NCBI RefSeq assembly: GCF_004339725.1
Contig: NZ_SMGK01000001.1
Coordinates: 124,001 to 188,000 of the forward strand
Direction: 5' to 3'
DNA: 64,000 nucleotides
From: Acidipila rosea
Lineage (GTDB): Bacteria; Acidobacteriota; Terriglobia; Terriglobales; Acidobacteriaceae
Both the position numbers and the translations under genes were made by a program. Below, one piece after another: positions 15,543 through 24,149 of this stretch. Under the pieces are notes generated by a model. The model had not been told where the DNA came from. It did no database searches and saw nothing but the letters and a program-made list of their open reading frames with translations. Numbering within the stretch: position 1 is the first letter of the stretch; every line of letters begins with the position of its first letter.

Positions 15543-17102
15543 ATGCTCTTCAAGGCACTCAGCGCTGCTGTCTACGGGATCGATGCAAACATCATCGACG
15601 TCGAGGTCGACTTCTCCGGCGTCAAAACTACCGAAGACCGCTTCCATACCGTAGGTCTTCCCGATGCAGCTGTTCGCGAGAGTCGCGATCGCGTACGCGC
15701 CGCGATCAAGAACTCGGGTTTCGATATTCCGCCGACGCACATCACTATCAACCTCGCTCCGGCAGATATCAAGAAAGAAGGCTCGGGCTTCGACCTGCCC
15801 ATCGCCATCGGCATTCTCGGCGCTTATGGCGCGCTCCATCTGCGGGACCTCAGCAGCTTTATGCTGGTCGGCGAACTCGGCCTCGACGGCAGCCTCCGCG
15901 CCGTTCCAGGAATGCTGCCTGTCGCCGTTGCTGCGCGCGAGCGCGGCATCAGGAACCTTGTGATTCCTGCTGCCAACGCCCGCGAAGCTGCTGTCGTCGA
16001 GGGAGTCGATGTCTATCCCGTCACTACGCTCAACCAGGTGCGCGAACTTCTCAACTCCGCTGCCAATGGCGGCATCCATGCGCAGCCCTGCCGCGTCGAT
16101 ACGGGTGAGCTGCTCGCCGAGCAGCAGAGCTTCCACGTGGACTTCGCCGACGTGCGCGGACAGCAGACCGCCAAGCGAGCGCTCGAGGTCGCGGCCGCCG
16201 GCGGCCACAACATTCTGATGATAGGACCGCCCGGCTCCGGCAAGACCATGCTTGCCAAGCGGCTGCCCACGATTCTTGCGCCGCTGGCGTTTGCAGAGGC
16301 GCTGGAGACAACGAAGATCCACTCCGTCGCCGGCGTTCTCGACGGCGAGACGGGCCTGGTGACGCAGCGGCCCTTTCGCTCGCCGCACCACACTATCTCT
16401 GATGCAGGACTTATCGGTGGTGGTGCAGTTCCACGACCGGGAGAAGTCTCTCTGGCGCACAACGGCGTGCTCTTTCTCGATGAGCTGCCGGAGTTTCCCC
16501 GCAACGTGCTTGAGGTAATGCGCCAGCCGCTCGAAGACGGCAGCGTGGTCATTGCGCGCGCGGCCATGTCGCTCAGTTTTCCGGCGCGCTTCATGCTCGC
16601 TGCTGCGATGAACCCATGCCCCTGCGGCTACTTCAACGACAAGTCGCGCGAGTGCCTCTGCACTCCGCCCATGATCCAGCGCTATGTGTCGAAGGTGTCC
16701 GGCCCGCTGCTCGACCGCATCGATATTCATATCGAGGTGCCCGCGGTGCAGTATCGCGAGCTGCGTTCGGGTGCGGCGAGTGAGAGCTCGGCGAACATCC
16801 GTGCGCGGGTGCTCGCCGCGCGCGCGATCCAGAAGCAGCGCTTCGCCAAGGCTGCCTCGCCCACGCACTCGAATGCGCAGATGGGCACGCGCCAGATTCG
16901 CACCTTCTGCGAGTTGAGCGCTGACGCGGAGAAGCTGCTGGAGCGCGCAATGCAGCAGCAGGGACTCACCGCGCGCGCGCACGACCGCATCCTCAAGGTC
17001 GCGAGAACTATCGCCGATCTCGAAGCTGCTCCGGCGGTCACCGTTGCCCACATCGCTGAGGCCATTCAGTACCGAACCCTCGACCGCAGCTACTGGAGTT
17101 GA
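15543..17102 (+). CDS. comM: YifB/ComM family Mg-chelatase-like AAA+ ATPase
   Basis: 519 residues. Start at ATG 15543 ([20 protein letters not shown]), which matches the family N-terminus; the longer frame would enter sdaA and skip the promoter. The N-terminal Lon-like/ChlI domain (about 1-175) precedes an AAA+ domain with Walker [16 protein letters not shown] and Walker B FLDELPEF, and a C-terminal Mg_chelatase_C domain. [17 protein letters not shown] is a conserved four-Cys element. ComM is a branch-migration helicase used in natural transformation; most bacteria keep the gene whether or not they are transformable. No competence gene is near. Confidence 0.95.
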   Translation: MLFKALSAAVYGIDANIIDVEVDFSGVKTTEDRFHTVGLPDAAVRESRDRVRAAIKNSGFDIPPTHITINLAPADIKKEGSGFDLPIAIGILGAYGALHLRDLSSFMLVGELGLDGSLRAVPGMLPVAVAARERGIRNLVIPAANAREAAVVEGVDVYPVTTLNQVRELLNSAANGGIHAQPCRVDTGELLAEQQSFHVDFADVRGQQTAKRALEVAAAGGHNILMIGPPGSGKTMLAKRLPTILAPLAFAEALETTKIHSVAGVLDGETGLVTQRPFRSPHHTISDAGLIGGGAVPRPGEVSLAHNGVLFLDELPEFPRNVLEVMRQPLEDGSVVIARAAMSLSFPARFMLAAAMNPCPCGYFNDKSRECLCTPPMIQRYVSKVSGPLLDRIDIHIEVPAVQYRELRSGAASESSANIRARVLAARAIQKQRFAKAASPTHSNAQMGTRQIRTFCELSADAEKLLERAMQQQGLTARAHDRILKVARTIADLEAAPAVTVAHIAEAIQYRTLDRSYWS

Positions 17103-17106
17103 AGAA

Positions 17107-17135
17107 AACCAGCGGAAGGGGACCAGCCGCTGGTT
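17107..17135. terminator. Bidirectional hairpin between comM and the MmcQ gene
   Basis: Perfect 9-bp stem (17107-17115 with 17127-17135, 11-nt loop) in the 37-bp space between the two convergent stops. On the minus strand it is followed by a TTTTCTTC run, so it fits best as the terminator of the leftward operon. Confidence 0.65.
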
Positions 17136-17139
17136 CGCT

Positions 17140-17580
17140 TCAACTTGTCTTCGGCTTCATCTTGGCTGCAAGCTGCTTGCGCCGCTCGCTGATCAATCGC
17201 TTCCGCTCCCAAGCCGGAAGCGCGAGCGCCTCCCTGGTGCGCTTCGGCAGCCGGGCATAGACGCTTTCGTGAGCCTGCGTCAGCAGCTCCTGCAGTTCGC
17301 GCACGGGCAGCGCATTCCACTGCGTGAGGGCGACCCAGTAGATGCGAGCGAAATAGGGTGCAGGCACAACGCCGTCGATCTCGACCAGTTCCGCATAGCG
17401 CTCCTGCCCCGCGGGAAAAGAGACAACCGGTCCGCCATCTTCGTCCAGATTCGCGACCGCAAACATCTTGCCGCCGATGGCCTTATCGCCCACCCAGAAG
17501 ACAAGGTTCGCGCCCCACTGCATCGTCTCTTCCACGTGCGGCAGCTTCAGCAGAAGCTCGCGCAGACTATCGGCATCCAT
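17140..17580 (-). CDS. MmcQ/YjbR family protein
   Basis: 146 residues from the ATG at 17580, which has AGGAGG nine bases upstream. A GTG at 17598 is in frame but sits in front of that site. [20 protein letters not shown] and [18 protein letters not shown] are typical of the MmcQ/YjbR fold (CyaY-like, DNA-binding in the solved member). The family's cellular role is poorly known. It is the last gene of a short minus-strand operon behind the broken DUF2256-DUF3253 gene. Confidence 0.88.
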   Translation of the reverse strand: MDADSLRELLLKLPHVEETMQWGANLVFWVGDKAIGGKMFAVANLDEDGGPVVSFPAGQERYAELVEIDGVVPAPYFARIYWVALTQWNALPVRELQELLTQAHESVYARLPKRTREALALPAWERKRLISERRKQLAAKMKPKTS

Positions 17581-17594
17581 CCCGTCGTGCCTCC

Positions 17595-17961
17595 TCACAC
17601 CTTCTTCAGTCGAATCGGCCCTTTGGCCCGAGACGGATCGACCCGCTGGCCGCCCTGCATCACGACGATCTCCCCGGCTGCGGCCAGCCGTCGCGCCGCC
17701 GCCCGCGCCTGCTGCATCAGCGGCTCCCAGTTGTCGGGGGCCACGCGCCGCGCCGCCTCCGAGGGGCAGATTGTCTTCTCTGCGCCGCGCTCCCTGAGAA
17801 GTTCAAGAATCGCGCGCTCTCCAGTTCGCCATCGGAAGGCTTCACCTTCACACTTCGGCATGCATCGCTGCAGTAGCGCACCTGCTCCCAGTCGCGCGCC
17901 CATCTCTTCCGCCACTCGATGGTGCGGCCACAGAAACGCAAATTCTAAAGGGATGGTTCAT
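17595..17961 (-). pseudogene. DUF2256-DUF3253 fusion protein broken by two frameshifts
   Basis: Three frames must be joined to rebuild the protein. An ATG at 17961 behind AGAGG gives MNHPFRICV, ending in the first Cys of the DUF2256 CX2C. One base is then missing near 17932-17936, because five bases lie between the two Cys codons instead of six. The frame ending near 17825 continues [20 protein letters not shown] and CSDACR, the rest of DUF2256. A second shift near 17815-17825 (explained by two extra bases in a gagagcgcgcg tract) leads to [20 protein letters not shown] and PIRLKKV, a DUF3253 domain. DUF2256-DUF3253 fusions are common in intact form. It could also be two sequencing errors; the downstream start of the MmcQ gene overlaps its end. 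Confidence 0.75.
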
Positions 17962-18067
17962 CTACCTCTTCAATCAGCATCATGAAGCTGTAGTAGCCGC
18001 AGACCAGCATCCTGCGCTGCCGCTGCGTTTCGAGTCTTATCCCGAGCCAATTCTCATTGCTGATCAT
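17945..18067 (-). CDS. Possible 40-residue protein after the HTH regulator
   Basis: ATG at 18067 overlaps the last 14 bases of the HTH gene, and the frame closes with TAG at 17945-17947, overlapping the ATG of the DUF2256 gene. The peptide begins MISNENWLGIRLETQRQRRM and continues with a short hydrophobic stretch (LVCGYYSFMMLI). The overlaps on both sides would allow translational coupling. No ribosome-binding site is clear and I recognise no family; it may be a truncated remnant of a small membrane protein. Confidence 0.35.
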   Translation of the reverse strand: MISNENWLGIRLETQRQRRMLVCGYYSFMMLIEEVDEPSL

Positions 18068-18350
18068 CAGGGCCACCTGCCTTTCTCTGCTCGATCCTGT
18101 ATACCTGCTCACTCAAGGGTTGAAACGGCTGGGGAGAAAAGATAGCCTCGACCGGCAACCGGAAGTAGCGGCTGAGGTCGAAGGCCAGCTTCAAGCTTGG
18201 GCTGTAGTCGCCCCGCTCCAGAAAGCCAATGGTCTGGTAGTTCACGCCTATAGCCTCGGCCAACTCCTGCCGGCTCAGTCCGCGTTCGGTACGTAGCACG
18301 GCAATCCGGTTATGAATGCCACTTGCCGGGTTGGAGCCGATGTTGTTCAA
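18054..18350 (-). CDS. XRE-family HTH transcriptional regulator
   Basis: 98 residues if translated from the TTG at 18350. The HTH core is RIAVLRTERGLSRQELAEAI followed by GVNYQTIGFLERGDYSPSLK, then LPVEAIFSPQPFQPLSEQVY, typical of short Cro/CI-type regulators often paired with membrane proteins. A GTG at 18374 would add eight residues, but it falls between the -35 and -10 boxes of the apparent promoter (18359-18387). An inverted repeat overlapping that promoter suggests it represses itself. It heads a minus-strand operon with the small ORF, the broken DUF2256-DUF3253 gene and the MmcQ gene. Confidence 0.85.
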   Translation of the reverse strand: MNNIGSNPASGIHNRIAVLRTERGLSRQELAEAIGVNYQTIGFLERGDYSPSLKLAFDLSRYFRLPVEAIFSPQPFQPLSEQVYRIEQRKAGGPDDQQ

Positions 18351-18358
18351 GCTAAAGT

Positions 18359-18387
18359 ATTGTTGCGTAAACACAACAAAGAGTCAA
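18359..18387 (-). promoter_or_regulatory. Promoter with overlapping operator of the XRE gene
   Basis: On the minus strand, TTGACT (complement of 18382-18387) and AACAAT (complement of 18359-18364) are 17 bases apart. A dyad TTGTTG-n8-CAACAA (18360-18365 and 18374-18379) covers the -10 box and spacer, as expected of an autoregulatory HTH operator. Confidence 0.6.
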
Positions 18388-18479
18388 TACAGAACCTCTG
18401 TATTAGCCCTGCTAACCAAACGGCCCGGCAAACGTCGTATAAGAGCATAGTGATCGCTTGCTTCTGGAGCTGGACTAGA

Positions 18480-19157
18480 ATGCCCGCTGACGCATTACGT
18501 TTCACCTCACCCACAGTTGTCCGTCCGCGCCCGCAGTCGCGCGGCGTACAATCCTCGGCAGTGACCGCAGATCCTCGCAGCCGCGCCGCGGAGAACGATC
18601 TCATCCGCGAAGCCCAGCAGGGTTCCCGCGCAGCCTTTGACGCGCTCGTGCGTCAATATGATCAGGCAGTGTTGCGGTTGGCCATGCATATCCTGGGCTC
18701 CGAGCAGGACGCGCAGGATATCCACCAGGAAGCCTTTCTGAAGGCCTACCGGTATCTGGGCAACTTCCGCTTCGAGTGCTCGTTTTACACCTGGATTTAT
18801 CGCATCGTCACCAACCTGTGCCTGGACCACATGCGGCGGCGCAAGTCGCGGCGCGAAGACCAGGCCGTGATTCTGGATTCCTCAGGCGACGAGATGGACC
18901 TGCTCTCGAACGTCTCTGACGACCGGGCGATGGCGAACCCTGACCGCGAGCTCGACCGCAAGTTCCTGGGCGAGAGCATCCAGGCTGCGCTCGGCAAGCT
19001 GACGCCCCGCGAGCGCATGGTATTTGAGTTGAAGCACTACCAGGGGCTCAAGCTGCGCACCATCGGCGAGATGCTCAACACCACGGAGGAGACGGCGAAA
19101 AACACCCTCTTCCGCGCAACACGCAAGCTGCGGTCCAGCCTCGCGGCGGTCCGCTAG
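18480..19157 (+). CDS. ECF-type RNA polymerase sigma factor (RpoE-like)
   Basis: 225 residues from the ATG at 18480. Conserved parts begin near residue 35 (ENDLIREAQQGSRAAFDALV). Region 2 includes LGSEQDAQDIHQEAFLKAY and FYTWIYRIVTNLCLDHMRRR. Region 4 includes LTPRERMVFELKHYQGLKLR and TAKNTLFRATRKLR. A GTG at 18561 is an alternative start: a TACAAT box at 18547-18552 would then give a leaderless message. The next gene, 78 bases on, codes for a membrane anti-sigma, so this pair forms a regulated unit. Confidence 0.93.
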   Translation: MPADALRFTSPTVVRPRPQSRGVQSSAVTADPRSRAAENDLIREAQQGSRAAFDALVRQYDQAVLRLAMHILGSEQDAQDIHQEAFLKAYRYLGNFRFECSFYTWIYRIVTNLCLDHMRRRKSRREDQAVILDSSGDEMDLLSNVSDDRAMANPDRELDRKFLGESIQAALGKLTPRERMVFELKHYQGLKLRTIGEMLNTTEETAKNTLFRATRKLRSSLAAVR

Positions 19158-19235
19158 AGCAAGGAAGGTAAGACAAACCGGCACATAGACCGGGCGAGAT
19201 GGATTCATTTTCGAGAGGCATAGGGAATCAACGTT

Positions 19236-20204
19236 ATGAAGTGCGAACAGGCACAGGAAAATATCGCGCTGGCGGTCTACGGCGAGTTGGCCGATGACGC
19301 CCGCCACGAACTCGAGCTGCATCTCGCGCTTTGCATCTCCTGCCAGCGCGAGCTCGACGCCGTGGAAGGCCTGCAGAAGGCCATGTCGCTCTATCCTGTG
19401 GAGGAGCCGTCGGCGAATCTCGTCACCCGGGCCCGGCTTCGCCTGGAGGAAGCGCTCGATTCCGTCCCGCACAGCGGCTGGCTCATCCGCATCTGGCAGA
19501 GCTTTTACCACGGGGCAGCCCGTCTGAGCTCCGCGCCGGTTATGGCCTCGAGCCTGCTCGTGCTCGGGCTGGCTGGCGGCGCATATGGAGGGTATCGGGC
19601 AGGGCTCAAGACGCACGACGCCGAGCAGGCCCGGCTGATTCTCAGCTCCAGCTCGCCTTCCGCGGCGGCGACGGCGCAGATCGCCAACGTGAGCAGCATC
19701 ATCCGCGACCCTAACTCGGAAAACGTCGAGGTCCGCTATAACCGCCTCGTGCCCGAAACGGTGCATGGTTCGCTCGATGACCCGCACATCCGCGAGCTCC
19801 TGCTGCTGGGGATGCAGAATGGCACCAACCCGGCAGTAAGCGACAACTCGGTCGACCTGCTGGCCAACGAGTGCCGCGCGGGCCACGCCTGCGAAGGCGG
19901 CCCCGTTCGCACTGCCCTGATGGTTGCCCTCCGCTATGACAAGAGCCCCAGTGTCCGGCTCAAGGCGCTCGATGGACTGGAGCACTACATTCCTGAAGAC
20001 CCCCATGTGCGCGATGCCGTTCTCGAAGCGCTCATGAACGATCACGACCCCCAGGTCCGGTCAGAGGCCGTCAGCCTGCTTACGCCTGTTGAGGCCGACT
20101 CCAGCGTCCGCGAGGTGCTGCACACCGTCGCCGCGCAGGATGAGAATGCGCACATTCGCACGGTTTCGCAGCAGGTGCTGAGCCAGATGCCTGAGATTCA
20201 ATAG
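19236..20204 (+). CDS. Membrane anti-sigma factor: zinc ZAS domain plus HEAT repeats
   Basis: 322 residues. The N-terminal zf-HC2/ZAS domain has H29-x3-C33-x2-C36, the zinc signature of RsrA/ChrR-type anti-sigma factors. One membrane segment (about 102-122) separates it from a periplasmic part. Residues about 170-320 form helical HEAT-like repeats (SVRLKALDGLEHYIPEDPHV, DPQVRSEAVSLL, NAHIRTVSQQVL). It should hold the ECF factor just upstream until a signal reaches the HEAT domain; that partner is inferred from adjacency. HEAT repeats as the outer domain are unusual for the class. Cleavage or zinc-redox release cannot be told from sequence. Confidence 0.88.
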   Translation: MKCEQAQENIALAVYGELADDARHELELHLALCISCQRELDAVEGLQKAMSLYPVEEPSANLVTRARLRLEEALDSVPHSGWLIRIWQSFYHGAARLSSAPVMASSLLVLGLAGGAYGGYRAGLKTHDAEQARLILSSSSPSAAATAQIANVSSIIRDPNSENVEVRYNRLVPETVHGSLDDPHIRELLLLGMQNGTNPAVSDNSVDLLANECRAGHACEGGPVRTALMVALRYDKSPSVRLKALDGLEHYIPEDPHVRDAVLEALMNDHDPQVRSEAVSLLTPVEADSSVREVLHTVAAQDENAHIRTVSQQVLSQMPEIQ

Positions 20205-20213
20205 CTTCTGAGG

Positions 20214-20245
20214 CCCGATGCGCCCTCATCAGAAGGGGCATCGGG
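20214..20245 (+). terminator. Hairpin after the anti-sigma gene
   Basis: Stem cccgatgc (20214-20221) with gcatcggg (20238-20245), extended inside by ccct/aggg after a one-base bulge. It lies ten bases past the anti-sigma stop. The downstream tract is only weakly T/A-rich. Confidence 0.55.
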
Positions 20246-20345
20246 GCTTGCATTAAAATCCGTCCTGGCGCCGCTGACCTTTACTATTAAGAAACGTCTC
20301 AAAGACTGGGAGCGCCCGTGATTGCGCCCTGGAAGGCACAACCGA

Positions 20346-21314
20346 ATGACTCACTTTTCGAGGCTTGTCCTGGTTGCTGTTGCTACCGGCGTTATGGCAA
20401 CCGCTCTCACCGCGCAGCCGCTCAGGGATGTCTATGTGATCCCTTTGATCCACAGTTCCTCGCAGGGGTATCTCGGCGTCGCCCTGCAGGATATCGATAC
20501 CGCGCGTGCCTCCGCTCTCAATCTCAAGGGGCCCGGTGGAGCGGAGATTATCGCCATCGATCGCGATGCGCCTGCAGGCAAGGCCGGTCTCCAGCTTCAC
20601 GACGTGGTCCTCGAGATGAACGGCACGCAGATCAACAGCGTTGGGCAGCTGCGTCACATGTTGCGCGAGACGCCAGCGGGCCAGACGATCACTCTCGTCA
20701 TCAGCCGCGAGGGCGAGTCGCAGACCCTCAGCGTACAGCTCGCCGACGAGTCGCAGATCGAGCAGCAGGCCTGGTCGCAGCACTTCAGCGTACCGAATCC
20801 AGCCCCGGCCTCCGGGCCTGAAGGTTTTCTCAGCTCTTCGACCGCCCATCTCGGCAGCCTCTTCAGCGCGCTCACGCCGGGCTCGCTCTACATCGGCGTC
20901 GAGGTGGACACGCTCAACCCCCAACTCGCCGAATACTTTGGGGTCAAGGGAAATAAAGGATTGCTGGTCAAGGCGGTGGATGACAACAGTCCGGCCTCGA
21001 CTGCCGGCCTCAAGGCGGGTGACGTCATCATCCGCGTGAACAACGATGCGGTCGCCTCCCGCTCCGACTGGCTCAAGCAGCTGCACGCCAACCGCGGCAA
21101 GCAGGTGCAGCTGGTGGTCGTCCGCAACCGCCATGAACAGACCCTGAACCTGCTGGCAGGCGAACCCAAGAAGAGGGGCGCGCTGGAGTTGCCTGACTTC
21201 TTCCCGGATGCTGATCCCGTCATTGAAGCGGAATTGCAGACGATGGATGAAATGCTCTCGACGATACAGTCCCGGGAGAGCTATCCGGTGGACCAGTTCA
21301 GCTCCAGCAATTGA
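20346..21314 (+). CDS. Exported double-PDZ-domain protein without a protease domain
   Basis: 322 residues from the ATG at 20346 (GGAAGG nine bases upstream). A signal peptide (about 1-23, VLVAVATGVMATALTA) is followed by PDZ1 (about 40-125, GYLGVALQDID, AGLQLHDVVLEMNG) and PDZ2 (about 185-270, YIGVEVDTLN, AGLKAGDVIIRVNN). These resemble the two PDZ domains of HtrA/DegP, but there is no trypsin-like part. The last 50 residues are acidic. It lies in the same direction as the ECF/anti-sigma pair. A role in sensing unfolded outer-membrane protein tails is conceivable by analogy with DegS, but is inference. Confidence 0.85.
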   Translation: MTHFSRLVLVAVATGVMATALTAQPLRDVYVIPLIHSSSQGYLGVALQDIDTARASALNLKGPGGAEIIAIDRDAPAGKAGLQLHDVVLEMNGTQINSVGQLRHMLRETPAGQTITLVISREGESQTLSVQLADESQIEQQAWSQHFSVPNPAPASGPEGFLSSSTAHLGSLFSALTPGSLYIGVEVDTLNPQLAEYFGVKGNKGLLVKAVDDNSPASTAGLKAGDVIIRVNNDAVASRSDWLKQLHANRGKQVQLVVVRNRHEQTLNLLAGEPKKRGALELPDFFPDADPVIEAELQTMDEMLSTIQSRESYPVDQFSSSN

Positions 21315-21470
21315 GGTTAGAGCGGATCAACCGATGGTATCCGGGCAATCGCGTTCCCGCGAGCTGCACCCTCGCCAGGGCCGGATACTTCCCACTCAAC
21401 CCGCGAGCGCAGCCTTTCGCTTCAAAGCCGTTCGCTTCTCGCAAAGCCTTGTGGTTGAATCAATAGAGTA

Positions 21471-22493
21471 ATGTCCGCTGCCCCGAAACAGTCCCTGAGC
21501 CGCCGTCTGAAGGCAGCAAACCGCAAGGCCCGCGAACTCGCCGTGGTTGGTCACGCGCTGGCCTCCACCGGCCATCCGGTCATGGCGCAGATTGTTCCGG
21601 CGCGCTTCTGCAATCTGTCCTGCGCCTACTGTAACGAGTACGACAAGGTTTCAGAGCCCGTTCCGGTGGAGGAGATGCTTCGCCGCATCGACCACCTTGC
21701 CCGCCTCGGCACCAGCATCATCACCATCTCGGGCGGCGAGCCGCTTACTCATCCCGAGCTCGATCAGATCATCGCCCGCATCCGCCATCATGGCCGCGTC
21801 GCCGGCATGATCACCAACGGCTATCTGCTCATGCCCGACCGTATCGAGCGCCTCAACAAGGCGGGTCTGGACCATATGCAGATCTCCATTGATAACGTGC
21901 AGCCGGACGAGATTTCGAAGAAGAGCCTCAAGGTGCTCGACAAAAAGCTTGAGATGCTCGCCGAACACGCCGACTTCCACGTGAACATCAACTCCGTGGT
22001 CGGCGGAGGCATCAAGAATCCGCAGGATGCCCTCACCATCGGCCACCGCGCGCTCGATCTTGGCTTCACCTCGACCATCGGCATCATTCATGACGGCGAC
22101 GGCCAGCTCAAGCCCCTGGGCGGCGAGGAGCGTCGCGTCTACTTCGAGATGCGCGGGATGAAGAAGACGAACTACTCCCGCTTCAATCAGTTCCAGGTGG
22201 CCATTGCCAACGGTCAGCCCAACGACTGGCGCTGCCGCGCAGGTTCACGGTATCTCTACATCTGCGAAGACGGACTGGTGCACTACTGTTCGCAGCAGCG
22301 GGGATATCCGGGCACACCACTTGCCGAGTACACGCGCGAAGACCTCAAACGCGAATTCCTGACGGAGAAGAGCTGCGCCCCACACTGCACTGTGAGCTGC
22401 GTCCACCAGGTCTCCTACATCGACCACTGGCGCGCCCCGCAGACCTCACGCACCACCCCCGGCGATGCCGGCCTCGTGAATATTCAGCTGTAG
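21471..22493 (+). CDS. Radical SAM protein with SPASM-like C-terminal cysteines
   Basis: 340 residues. The radical SAM cluster motif is C47-x3-C51-x2-C54 (CNLSCAYC), with [12 protein letters not shown] as the glycine-rich SAM motif. C-terminal cysteines ([38 protein letters not shown]) could hold one or two auxiliary clusters as in SPASM proteins. Substrate unknown: no precursor peptide or cofactor pathway is visible around it. An aldo/keto reductase follows 57 bases later in the same direction. Confidence 0.88.
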   Translation: MSAAPKQSLSRRLKAANRKARELAVVGHALASTGHPVMAQIVPARFCNLSCAYCNEYDKVSEPVPVEEMLRRIDHLARLGTSIITISGGEPLTHPELDQIIARIRHHGRVAGMITNGYLLMPDRIERLNKAGLDHMQISIDNVQPDEISKKSLKVLDKKLEMLAEHADFHVNINSVVGGGIKNPQDALTIGHRALDLGFTSTIGIIHDGDGQLKPLGGEERRVYFEMRGMKKTNYSRFNQFQVAIANGQPNDWRCRAGSRYLYICEDGLVHYCSQQRGYPGTPLAEYTREDLKREFLTEKSCAPHCTVSCVHQVSYIDHWRAPQTSRTTPGDAGLVNIQL

Positions 22494-22532
22494 ACTAGCC
22501 CGCGACCGATATAGGCGACGCTGCAACCTCTC

Positions 22533-22541
22533 TGCTGTACT
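22533..22541 (+). promoter_or_regulatory. Extended -10 box next to the aldo/keto reductase start
   Basis: TGCTGTACT (22533-22541) ends nine bases before the ATG at 22551. There is no Shine-Dalgarno in between, so a leaderless or near-leaderless transcript is likely. Confidence 0.4.
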
Positions 22542-22550
22542 CTGCCGTTG

Positions 22551-23531
22551 ATGGAATATTTCAATCTCAACAACGCCCGAGTCTCCCGCATCGGTCTTGG
22601 CACGTGGGCCATTGGCGGCGGCGAATGGGGCCATGTCTCCGACGCCGATGCCATTGCCACCTGTCGCGCCGCGCTCGATCGCGGCATCAACCTCATCGAC
22701 ACTGCGCCCATCTACGGCCACGGACGCTCGGAGGAGCTGATCGGCATGGCCATGCGCGACCACGGCCGCCGCGAGGACTTCTACATTGCCACCAAGTGCG
22801 GCCTGGAGTGGAACAGCCGTGGCGTTTTTGCCAACTCCGATCCGACACGCCTGCGCCGGGAGATTGAGGATTCCCTGCGCCGTCTCGCCACTGACTACAT
22901 CGATCTCTACCAGGTTCACTGGCCCGATACCACCGTTGCCATTGAAGAGACCGCCGCGCTCATGCTCGGCTTTCAGCAGCAGGGCAAGATATGCTCGATC
23001 GGCGTGAGCAATTTTTCCGTAGCGCAGATGGAGGCTTTCGGCAGCGTGGCGCCGCTGCACTTCAATCAGCCTCCCTACAACCTCTTCGAGCGGGCCGCAG
23101 ATGAGAGCGTGCTGCCTTACTGCCATCGGCAGGGCATCACCGTGCTAACTTACAGCTCGCTCTGCCGCAGCCTGCTCTGCGGCCGCCTCACACTCGAGGA
23201 GGTGTTCAGCAGCAAAGACATCCGCAGCGTCGATCCGAAGTTTCAGCCACCGCGCTACGCGCAATATTTTGCCGCGGTTACAAAGCTCGACGAACTGGCG
23301 CAGGAGCGCTATGGCAGGCGTGTGCTGCACCTGGCTGTGCGCTGGGTGCTGGACCAGCGCGGTGTCAGCGCTGCGCTCTGGGGCGCAAAGCGGCCCGCGC
23401 AGCTGGATGCGGTAGAGGAGATCATGGGCTGGACGATCGACGAGAACACAATGCGTGAGATGGATGCAATTGTGCGCGGTGCGGTTACAGATCCGGTTGG
23501 TCCGGAATACCTGACGCCGGCTGTGCGTTGA
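22551..23531 (+). CDS. Aldo/keto reductase
   Basis: 326 residues. The tetrad of the family is visible: Asp and Tyr in NLIDTAPIYGHGRSEELIG, Lys in IATKCGLEW, and His in YQVHWPD. The C-terminal NADPH-binding end is WVLDQRGVSAALWGAKRPAQ. The YajO/YghZ-like class of bacterial reductases is closest; the substrate is unknown. Start at ATG 22551 (a TTG lies just before, at 22548). Position behind the radical SAM gene may be chance. Confidence 0.92.
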   Translation: MEYFNLNNARVSRIGLGTWAIGGGEWGHVSDADAIATCRAALDRGINLIDTAPIYGHGRSEELIGMAMRDHGRREDFYIATKCGLEWNSRGVFANSDPTRLRREIEDSLRRLATDYIDLYQVHWPDTTVAIEETAALMLGFQQQGKICSIGVSNFSVAQMEAFGSVAPLHFNQPPYNLFERAADESVLPYCHRQGITVLTYSSLCRSLLCGRLTLEEVFSSKDIRSVDPKFQPPRYAQYFAAVTKLDELAQERYGRRVLHLAVRWVLDQRGVSAALWGAKRPAQLDAVEEIMGWTIDENTMREMDAIVRGAVTDPVGPEYLTPAVR

Positions 23532-23539
23532 GGCTGGCT

Positions 23540-23588
23540 GCAAAAAAAAGCAGGATCTGCGCCGGAGCATTGCTTAGCACAGATCCTG
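23540..23588 (-). terminator. Intrinsic terminator of the small exported protein gene (23617-24012)
   Basis: Stem caggatctg (23551-23559) with cagatcctg (23580-23588). On the minus strand it is followed after a short gap by eight T (complement of 23542-23549). It also separates the convergent aldo/keto reductase gene. Confidence 0.75.
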
Positions 23589-23616
23589 AAACAGAGGGGT
23601 ATTACGTACAACATCG

Positions 23617-24012
23617 TTAGCGGACGAGAGTGAAGGGCGCCTCTGCGGCTGTCATGTGCTTCCCTCGTCCGTCGAGCACGCTGGTTACGCGCTCGCTTAT
23701 CTGGATGGTCCTGAGCTCACGCGAGCCGTCGGCCAGATTGTCAAAGTTGATCTTGAGGATGTGTCCGTCCGCCTTTGCATGGACGGGCTTGGTGAGGTAA
23801 ACGAATTGCTTTTTGACGTCGATCTTGCTCGCCATGGTAACCAGCGTCTGATCCTGGTTGAGCGAGACGTCATACTTGCCGGCGGGGTACGAAACTCCGT
23901 GCGAGTTGAAGTTGAAGGGGACATCCACCGTGACCACGTCAGCCGCGAAGGCGGCGGTGGCGCTGGCTGTGGCTGCGGCGAAAGCTATCGTGCGAACTAT
24001 GGAACGCATCAT
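23617..24012 (-). CDS. Small exported beta-rich protein of unknown function
   Basis: 131 residues. Tandem ATGs at 24012/24009 with a perfect AAGGAGG eight bases upstream set the start. A signal peptide (MMRSIVRTIAFAAATASATA, cleaved near AFAAD) leads to a compact, probably all-beta domain (VTVDVPFNFNSHGVSYPAGK, TLVTMASK, HILKINFDNLADGSRELRTI). Many Acidobacteriota encode similar small exported proteins; I know no function. It is divergent from the Tat rhodanese gene. Confidence 0.75.
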   Translation of the reverse strand: MMRSIVRTIAFAAATASATAAFAADVVTVDVPFNFNSHGVSYPAGKYDVSLNQDQTLVTMASKIDVKKQFVYLTKPVHAKADGHILKINFDNLADGSRELRTIQISERVTSVLDGRGKHMTAAEAPFTLVR

Positions 24013-24055
24013 GGTGTGTTCCTCCTTAACGCAGACAACACTAGCCACGCCGTGA

Positions 24056-24068
24056 AACGACTGTCGTT
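24056..24068. promoter_or_regulatory. Operator-like dyad between divergent exported-protein genes
   Basis: aacgac-t-gtcgtt (24056-24068), a 6-bp dyad with one central base, lies in the 137-bp divergent intergenic region. A TTGACA-like -35 for the leftward gene is at the complement of 24088-24093. Binding protein unknown. Confidence 0.25.
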
Positions 24069-24149
24069 AAAGTTTCGTCCAATAGTTGTCAAATTTTTCA
24101 GAGGTCATTTTCACGTTTCTGAGATACTTCAGACTTGAGGGAAAAGCAG

